NCBI GenBank assembly: GCA_900321515.1
Contig: ONWI01000168.1
Span: 1-10,777 of the forward strand
Length of the DNA: 10,777 nt
DNA from: an uncultured Eubacteriales bacterium
GTDB taxonomy: Bacteria; Bacillota; Clostridia; Oscillospirales; Acutalibacteraceae
Reading direction: 5' to 3'
In this document: positions 7,062 to 10,777 of the stretch, one piece after another
How the letters are laid out: each line of letters starts with the position of its first letter
How positions within the stretch are numbered: the first letter of the stretch is position 1
Program-made: the position numbers and the translations under genes
Notes under the pieces: generated by a model
The model's database searches: none
What the model was told of the DNA's origin: nothing
Seen by the model: only the letters and a program-made list of their open reading frames with translations

Positions 7062-9419
7062 TTATTCCTCGTCGTCGTCAACCTCGACTGTAACCCTGCG
7101 AACCTTGACCTTGACCTTCTGGACACGCCGGGTGTATTCGCCAAGCATGCCGAGGGCGTCAAAGTCGCTGATCATGTCGTCATCAGTGTATTCGGTCGGG
7201 GTTATGCGCTCGACCGGTTCCTCTACCGGCAGTTTTTCAACCACAGGCTCCGGTTCCGGATCAGGATCCTTCTGAACAAATTCGTCGGTCGGACGATACC
7301 TTTCGGGATAGCTTATTACCGGATCCATATCCGGCACGACGGGCATCGGAATGGGAATCGGCTCCGGTTCAGGCTCCGGTTCAGGCTCCGGTTCGGGCTC
7401 CGGTTCGGGCTCAGGTTCGGGCTCAGGTTCGGGCTCAGGCTCAGGCTCCGGTTCGGGCTCTGACAGGAGACTGAAATCGAATGGCACGAATTCCTCTTCC
7501 GGCTCGAACTCGGCAGTGAGATCGCGCGGTTCGGGTTCGGGTTCCTCGTAATACGGCTCCGGCTCAGGCTCCGGAAGCGGCATCGGCTGCGACGCCACGG
7601 GAATCGGAATGTATACCGGCTGCTGCGGAATCGGATCGGCTTGCTTTCTCTTGAATTTATCGGGAATATCTATCCTGCCTGTCTTGTACAAGTACAGCAT
7701 GACCGCCATCGCAATAAGAAGAATCAGAAGCAGTATGAACAGCACTATAAAAAAGATTGCCCAGCCGTTGAAGTAATTTCCGTCTATGGTTATGGTCTGA
7801 ATGCCGTTGCTCAGACCGAATCCTATCACGTCCTCCTGTTTATCCATGGTCTTTGAGGTCTGTTCCCCTTCCACCGTGCATGTGACGCGGGTGATATTGT
7901 TGCCTTCGTAGCTGTAGGTATAGATATAGCCCTTGACATCCATCAGGGATATCAGCGATGTTATGTCGTAGCTGTCGATCAGTTTGGTCGTGGGATGTAT
8001 CTTGAACATTCCCCAGTTGCTGTCATAGCCAAGCGCGCGTGCGCCGACTCCTCCAAACAGCACCGTCTCCGCTGCCACAACCTTGCGCGCGCTGCCTCTT
8101 ACATATATCTTGACTGTAGGCGTAGTCTCGTTCTCAACTTTTATCTCAGTGTTGGCCGCGCCCTTGACATTGTAATATTCGGAAATATTGTCCAATATTA
8201 CCGGATCAGCGTCTTTTTCAAGATAAATCACGATCTCGCGTATAAAGCTGTTGCCTCCGGTCTGGATAAGATTGTAGTCAATCTCGTCAACCTGCGCCAT
8301 CTTGCGGAGCACGGTCTTGAATCTTATATTTGAAAAGCTGCCGGTTGCCGTCATCCTGCCGCTTTCGTATGTGGTTTCGGCGGTTCTCTCCTGTTCCCCG
8401 TCATCAAGATTGATCTGATAAGGGGCGCCCGCTTCGGAACTTATCGAATAGGTGACATTCACATTGCTCTCGCCGCCGAAATAGGAAAAGTCAAGTTCTT
8501 CCACAAACTCGGTGCTTTGCGCCAGCGGCTGTGAAAGGTCGCTTACGCTGCCCAGCGATACTGCCGCGCTTCTGTTGGTCAGATCACCCATGTAGCTCTG
8601 CATCTGAGACGGATTGGCAGCCGAAAAATCAACCGTGTAGGTCAGCACTCCGCCGCGCTTCCTGCTGTACCATTTGCCGCTGTCCGGCACATTCTCATTG
8701 AAGAAGTTGTCAATCAGCGACGCCTGCTTTGCGTCAACTGACGACGGCATTGTTACCGTCATTACGCGCTCCATGTCGCCTGTGCTTCTGAGCGCAGTGG
8801 AAATGTTGACCCCCGTGACCACGGACTGTCCGCCCGATTCGATGTTGACCTGTCCGCCGTCCGATTTGAATTCCTCTCCGTCCAGGACAATCTTCACGCC
8901 TGTCTGTTTCCAGAATTTTTCGGGAGTGTAGACATTGGACGCGTTGGTAAGTCCGTTTTCCGTAATAACCCTGTCCATCCAGCCGAACAGCTCACGGCTC
9001 TCAAAGTTTTCCTTATAGATTACGCCCCGCGTAAATACGCCTGTTGAATATGAAAATGTAACCTCCGGCGCTTTGCTGAGAAGATTCTTCAGCTTGTCGA
9101 TATAGTCCTGCTTGGACTCGAACGACAGCGTAAAATCATAGACCGCCTCGTTGTCCCTGACTTCGTACTTATAGCTGAGTTCCTTCGGAATGGCGTCATT
9201 GATAAGACCGTTCAGGTCCTCCACGCCGCCGGGCATCTTCGTATTGAGTTCGTCCACATCAAATGTCACAGACATCACGCGTTCGCCGCTGAAGCTGCTG
9301 CCGTCAAGCTTGATTTCGGTGCCCATATTGGCGCAGCCGGTCAGCAATAACAGCATCATTATGCCCGAAAAAATGACAAACAGCCTTACCCTACAGGTTC
9401 CATGCGTTTTATTTTTCAT
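7062..9419 (-). CDS. Large lipoprotein with transmembrane helix and (Glu-Pro)17 cytoplasmic tail, function unknown
   Basis: The ATG at 9419 is preferred because AGAGGGGAG (9431-9439) lies 11 bases upstream; the longer frame from 9464 would include that site. The 785-residue protein begins with a lipoprotein signal peptide ending in the lipobox LTGC (Cys29). Residues 30-550 are a beta-rich exported region. It contains two related segments, ERVMSVTF near 46 and ERVMTVTM near 217, each followed by the same pattern of strands and a LIN/LID helix, so it looks like an internal duplication. It loosely resembles LppM-like lipoprotein domains. One transmembrane helix spans about 553-577 and is followed by a basic stretch (KTGRIDIPDKFKRK), which places the remaining ~205 residues in the cytoplasm. 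That tail is Pro/Glu-rich. It has short EP runs near 612-632 and 718-728, a perfect run of 17 Glu-Pro pairs at 654-687, and an acidic end (DDDEE) preceded by a basic KVKVKVRR segment. The topology is inferred. Its own promoter, leader and terminator suggest a single-gene transcript. I do not recognise a characterised homologue. Confidence 0.88.
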   Translation of the reverse strand: MKNKTHGTCRVRLFVIFSGIMMLLLLTGCANMGTEIKLDGSSFSGERVMSVTFDVDELNTKMPGGVEDLNGLINDAIPKELSYKYEVRDNEAVYDFTLSFESKQDYIDKLKNLLSKAPEVTFSYSTGVFTRGVIYKENFESRELFGWMDRVITENGLTNASNVYTPEKFWKQTGVKIVLDGEEFKSDGGQVNIESGGQSVVTGVNISTALRSTGDMERVMTVTMPSSVDAKQASLIDNFFNENVPDSGKWYSRKRGGVLTYTVDFSAANPSQMQSYMGDLTNRSAAVSLGSVSDLSQPLAQSTEFVEELDFSYFGGESNVNVTYSISSEAGAPYQINLDDGEQERTAETTYESGRMTATGSFSNIRFKTVLRKMAQVDEIDYNLIQTGGNSFIREIVIYLEKDADPVILDNISEYYNVKGAANTEIKVENETTPTVKIYVRGSARKVVAAETVLFGGVGARALGYDSNWGMFKIHPTTKLIDSYDITSLISLMDVKGYIYTYSYEGNNITRVTCTVEGEQTSKTMDKQEDVIGFGLSNGIQTITIDGNYFNGWAIFFIVLFILLLILLIAMAVMLYLYKTGRIDIPDKFKRKQADPIPQQPVYIPIPVASQPMPLPEPEPEPYYEEPEPEPRDLTAEFEPEEEFVPFDFSLLSEPEPEPEPEPEPEPEPEPEPEPEPEPEPEPEPEPIPIPMPVVPDMDPVISYPERYRPTDEFVQKDPDPEPEPVVEKLPVEEPVERITPTEYTDDDMISDFDALGMLGEYTRRVQKVKVKVRRVTVEVDDDEE
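7360..7461 (-). repeat. Hexanucleotide tandem repeat encoding (Glu-Pro)17
   Basis: Seventeen consecutive six-base units of the form GGYTCN on the + strand (GGCTCC, GGTTCA, GGTTCG, GGCTCA, GGCTCT) occupy 102 bases. They encode alternating Glu and Pro on the - strand. The units are imperfect and partly arranged as 12-base pairs (GGCTCCGGTTCG-like), suggesting growth by slippage or unequal exchange. Because units are six bases, gain or loss keeps the reading frame and changes only spacer length. A shorter run of the same type lies near 7525-7578. Confidence 0.95.
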
Positions 9420-9449
9420 AAAACAATGAACTCCCCTCTCAGACCCTGT

Positions 9450-9518
9450 GCAGAATTTCCTCACAAGCGGACATTCTGCCCATGCTCATAGTAATGATCA
9501 TTATTCCGTCACCCGGAA
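9450..9518 (-). promoter_or_regulatory. Structured leader of the lipoprotein gene (hairpins and palindrome)
   Basis: Between the promoter (9588-9616) and the start (9419) lies a leader of about 160 bases. It can form a hairpin from GCAGAAT (9450-9456) and ATTCTGC (9473-9479), with TCC/GGA pairs extending the stem inward past one mismatch. A second small hairpin is TTCCG (9504-9508) with CGGAA (9514-9518). Between them sits a perfect 12-base palindrome, TAATGATCATTA (9492-9503). These could affect translation or bind a regulator. No known riboswitch class was recognised, and the elements are short enough to be chance. Confidence 0.3.
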
Positions 9519-9587
9519 CAGCCTGCAAATCCGGTCGAAATTCTTAATCTCCGACTCTCAACACAGATTTATACAATCACATCTTAA

Positions 9588-9616
9588 ATTATAATTCAAT
9601 TAATCAAAAAAATCAA
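9588..9616 (-). promoter_or_regulatory. Sigma-A-type promoter of the lipoprotein gene
   Basis: On the - strand, TTGATT (9616-9611) and a perfect TATAAT (9593-9588) are separated by 17 bases within an AT-rich gap. Transcription would start near 9581. This means the lipoprotein gene need not depend on readthrough from the upstream FMN-binding-like gene. The whole 9420-9678 gap holds only this promoter and the leader elements. Confidence 0.75.
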
Positions 9617-9678
9617 CATTTTTTAAATTTTTCCGTAACATTTAATTATTTTTTTTCTGATTAAAATACTACCACATT

Positions 9679-10116
9679 TTATCCGGCGCTGTAATTGTAC
9701 CTGACCGCATAGTAGATTGCTTTTTGTATGATTATATCGGTAAACTGTTCTCCGATATCACCTTCAAGCGGAGTCAATGTCTGATGGCGCATTATCGAAG
9801 CGATTACCTTTTCCGCCCGGGCCGGATTTATCCCCGAATAGCCGGTGAGCCTTATCTCCGTGTACTGCCCGTTGACCACCGTCACTTCAACATTCGCGTA
9901 CATATGCCCTGAGGCGTAGGAACCTGTGAAGGTCTTATCGCTGAATCCGCTCACATCTATGTCCTCCACCGTCGCGTCCTGCTCAACCAGTCCTTCGTTT
10001 ATCCGGTATATCATTTTCGGTATGACAAGCCCCGCGCATACTGCCGATATCAACACAATTATGATAAGTTTCCGGAGTTTCTTTTTATCAGACATTTTTT
10101 TATCCGCTTTTTTCAA
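9679..10116 (-). CDS. Membrane-anchored protein with degenerate FMN-binding-like domain
   Basis: The TTG at 10116 is chosen as start because AGAGGGGC (from 10132 down to 10126) lies 9 bases upstream; the in-frame ATG at 10095 is too far. The 145-residue protein has a very basic N-terminus, one transmembrane helix at about residues 17-33 and an exported domain. Residues 62-138 follow the FMN-binding-domain pattern: TFTGSYASGHMYANVEVTVVNGQYTEI (read as two strands, 62-88), then a helix around IASIMRHQ and a terminal helix IIIQKAIYYAV. The family's flavin attachment motif (S/T in a D-x-x-SGAT-x-T context) is missing: the aligned stretch is GDIGEQFTDI (119-128). Covalent FMN is therefore unlikely. 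Related domains occur in RnfG/NqrC-type and extracellular electron transfer proteins, but nothing nearby supports that role. It has its own extended -10 promoter. Confidence 0.75.
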   Translation of the reverse strand: MKKADKKMSDKKKLRKLIIIVLISAVCAGLVIPKMIYRINEGLVEQDATVEDIDVSGFSDKTFTGSYASGHMYANVEVTVVNGQYTEIRLTGYSGINPARAEKVIASIMRHQTLTPLEGDIGEQFTDIIIQKAIYYAVRYNYSAG

Positions 10117-10148
10117 GTCGCTGTGCCCCTCTCAGAATTGTTAATTCA

Positions 10149-10157
10149 ATTATACCA
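10149..10157 (-). promoter_or_regulatory. Extended -10 promoter of the FMN-binding-like gene
   Basis: On the - strand TGG precedes a perfect TATAAT (10154-10149), giving the extended -10 form TGnTATAAT. No good -35 box is seen at 17 bases, which such promoters can lack. It lies 32 bases upstream of the TTG start and just downstream of the terminator at 10189-10245. Confidence 0.65.
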
Positions 10158-10188
10158 TACATTCCCGCTTTTTGCATGTAATTATCGT

Positions 10189-10245
10189 AAAAAAACAAAA
10201 ATTTCAGCTCCCGACTGCCTTTCGCTTATCGGGAGCTGAAATTTT
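10189..10245 (-). terminator. Strong rho-independent terminator for - strand transcription from the right edge
   Basis: A perfect 17-bp stem is formed by 10198-10214 and 10229-10245, core CAGCTCCCGA with TCGGGAGCTG, around a 14-base loop. On the - strand it is followed by TTTTTGTTTTTTT, a classic U-tract. It ends transcription coming from the partial gene at 10528-10777 and the noncoding stretch between. Confidence 0.92.
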
Positions 10246-10527
10246 AAGAGGGATTATAATGAAAAAAAGAAAAAAGGGGATGTCGTTGTCAATTGCTCAA
10301 GGCTTCGCCTCAAGTCTTTATTGAATATATCTAAACCTCCAAAGCCTTTCGGCATTGACGGCGGAAATAATCTTGCGGTAAGTGGTGATTTTGCCCGGCT
10401 GACGATTGACGCCGCGCAAGACTTGCCTGTCTGCCCCGGGAGATCCGCTTTCTTCTGCTTCTCCGGACCTCCCGGCGCTTTATTGGATGCTACCGCGCAG
10501 GTTTTCGTTTGAACCCTTTATGGGCTG
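10246..10527 (-). other. 282-base stretch without a convincing gene; possible structured 3' UTR or ncRNA
   Basis: This lies between the stop of the right-edge gene and its presumed terminator. No long frame with a proper ribosome binding site is present. On the - strand, CCGGGAGGTCCG (10475-10464) pairs with CGGATCTCCCGG (10447-10436) as a 12-bp stem with a 16-base loop. The one imperfect pair is G-U on this strand but A-C on the other, which favours a - strand RNA. The sequence is moderately GC-rich, unlike the AT-rich gaps elsewhere in the window. A possible 21-codon + strand frame begins at 10259. I could not match it to SRP RNA, tmRNA, RNase P RNA or 6S RNA. Confidence 0.35.
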
Positions 10528-10777
10528 TTAGTCCTCGATGACCTTGTAGAGCTTATACTTGACCAGGATCTCCTCATCCTTGATGTTGTCGCAAACCAGT
10601 GTTGCGTTGGAGATGATGCCGCCCTCGATGAGCTTCTGAAGTCCTACCAGCTGGCAGAGCTTGCTCTTGAGGTTGAGCTTGTCGCCATCATCGGTTACCA
10701 GGTAAATGTTGCCCTGGCATTTGTCAATGATCGCAAGGAATTCGTTGACGTCTACATTGCTAAGTGACCATACTGTA
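10528..10777 (-). CDS. C-terminal part of a small protein of unknown function (partial)
   Basis: Reading the - strand from the window edge gives 83 open codons ending in TAA at 10530-10528. The protein begins TVWSLSNVDVNEFLAIIDKC and continues QGNIYLVTDDGDKLNLKSKL, CQLVGLQKLIEGG and IISNATLVCDNIKDEE, ending ILVKYKLYKVIED. The regular alternation of strands and helices and the clean codon pattern indicate a real gene. The YLVTDDGDKLNLKSKL and KLIEGG blocks remind me of a small conserved clostridial protein of unknown function, but this is memory only and no name is given. The start is outside the window. Its transcript probably ends at 10189-10245. Confidence 0.8.
   Translation of the reverse strand, partial: TVWSLSNVDVNEFLAIIDKCQGNIYLVTDDGDKLNLKSKLCQLVGLQKLIEGGIISNATLVCDNIKDEEILVKYKLYKVIED

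Noticed and set aside
7360..7461. CRISPR-like direct repeat
   Set aside because: Units are six bases with no spacers and they encode alternating Glu and Pro in a real frame.
6939..7463. + strand frame ending in Leu-Arg-Phe/Gly repeats
   Set aside because: It runs through two terminator hairpins and the antisense of the lipoprotein gene, so it is a repeat-driven artefact.
7351..7551. + strand frame with a long Gly-Ser repeat
   Set aside because: It is the antisense shadow of the Glu-Pro repeat; it lacks a ribosome binding site and the - strand gene covers it completely.
10436..10475. SRP RNA domain IV-like hairpin (GGTCCGGAGAAGCAG resembles the conserved apical region)
   Set aside because: The GGAA tetraloop and the symmetric internal loop of SRP RNA are absent; the resemblance is limited to a short string.
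10321..10512. 63-residue + strand frame
   Set aside because: It has a TTG start with no ribosome binding site and an unstructured composition, and it lies in the noncoding stretch opposite the stronger - strand hairpin.

Overview
The window looks like a chromosomal segment from an endospore-forming member of the Clostridia, with a gut-type Oscillospiraceae/Ruminococcaceae relative as my best guess. The reasons are a complete GerA-type germinant-receptor operon, Shine-Dalgarno-driven starts that include several TTG codons, Gram-positive lipoboxes (LTGC), sigma-A-like promoters with T-rich surroundings, and moderately GC-rich genes separated by AT-rich gaps. The genus is inference.

Left part (1-4253, + strand). 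The tail of an unidentified gene (1-93) ends at a strong hairpin terminator (110-144). A sigma-G-like promoter candidate (148-178) follows, then a tightly packed spore germination operon: A subunit (253-1842), B subunit/permease (1848-2939), C subunit lipoprotein (2926-4074) and a 60-residue two-helix protein (4071-4253) that fits the 'D subunit' class. Adjacent cistrons overlap or lie only a few bases apart, which suggests translational coupling. Together they should form a germinant sensor in the spore inner membrane.

Middle part (4254-6952, + strand). A consensus promoter drives prfB (release factor 2), which lacks the usual programmed frameshift. A four-helix membrane protein of unknown function follows 24 bases later. 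A second promoter of almost the same design drives a TIR-domain protein with a C-terminal transmembrane anchor. Its expected NADase catalytic glutamate appears to be glutamine. A 10-bp hairpin terminator closes this unit.

Right part (6981-10777, - strand). Back-to-back terminators separate the convergent units. The main gene (7062-9419) encodes a large lipoprotein with a duplicated exported region, one transmembrane helix and a long cytoplasmic tail containing 17 consecutive Glu-Pro pairs. It has its own promoter and a 160-base leader with small hairpins and a palindrome. Upstream on the same strand is a small membrane-anchored protein with a degenerate FMN-binding-like domain. A 17-bp terminator hairpin, a 282-base noncoding stretch with a strand-biased hairpin, and the 3' end of a small conserved-looking gene fill the right edge.

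The germination operon and prfB are ordinary core functions. The parts least explained by known families are the TIR-TM protein with its four-helix neighbour, the Glu-Pro-tailed lipoprotein, and the noncoding stretch at the right.
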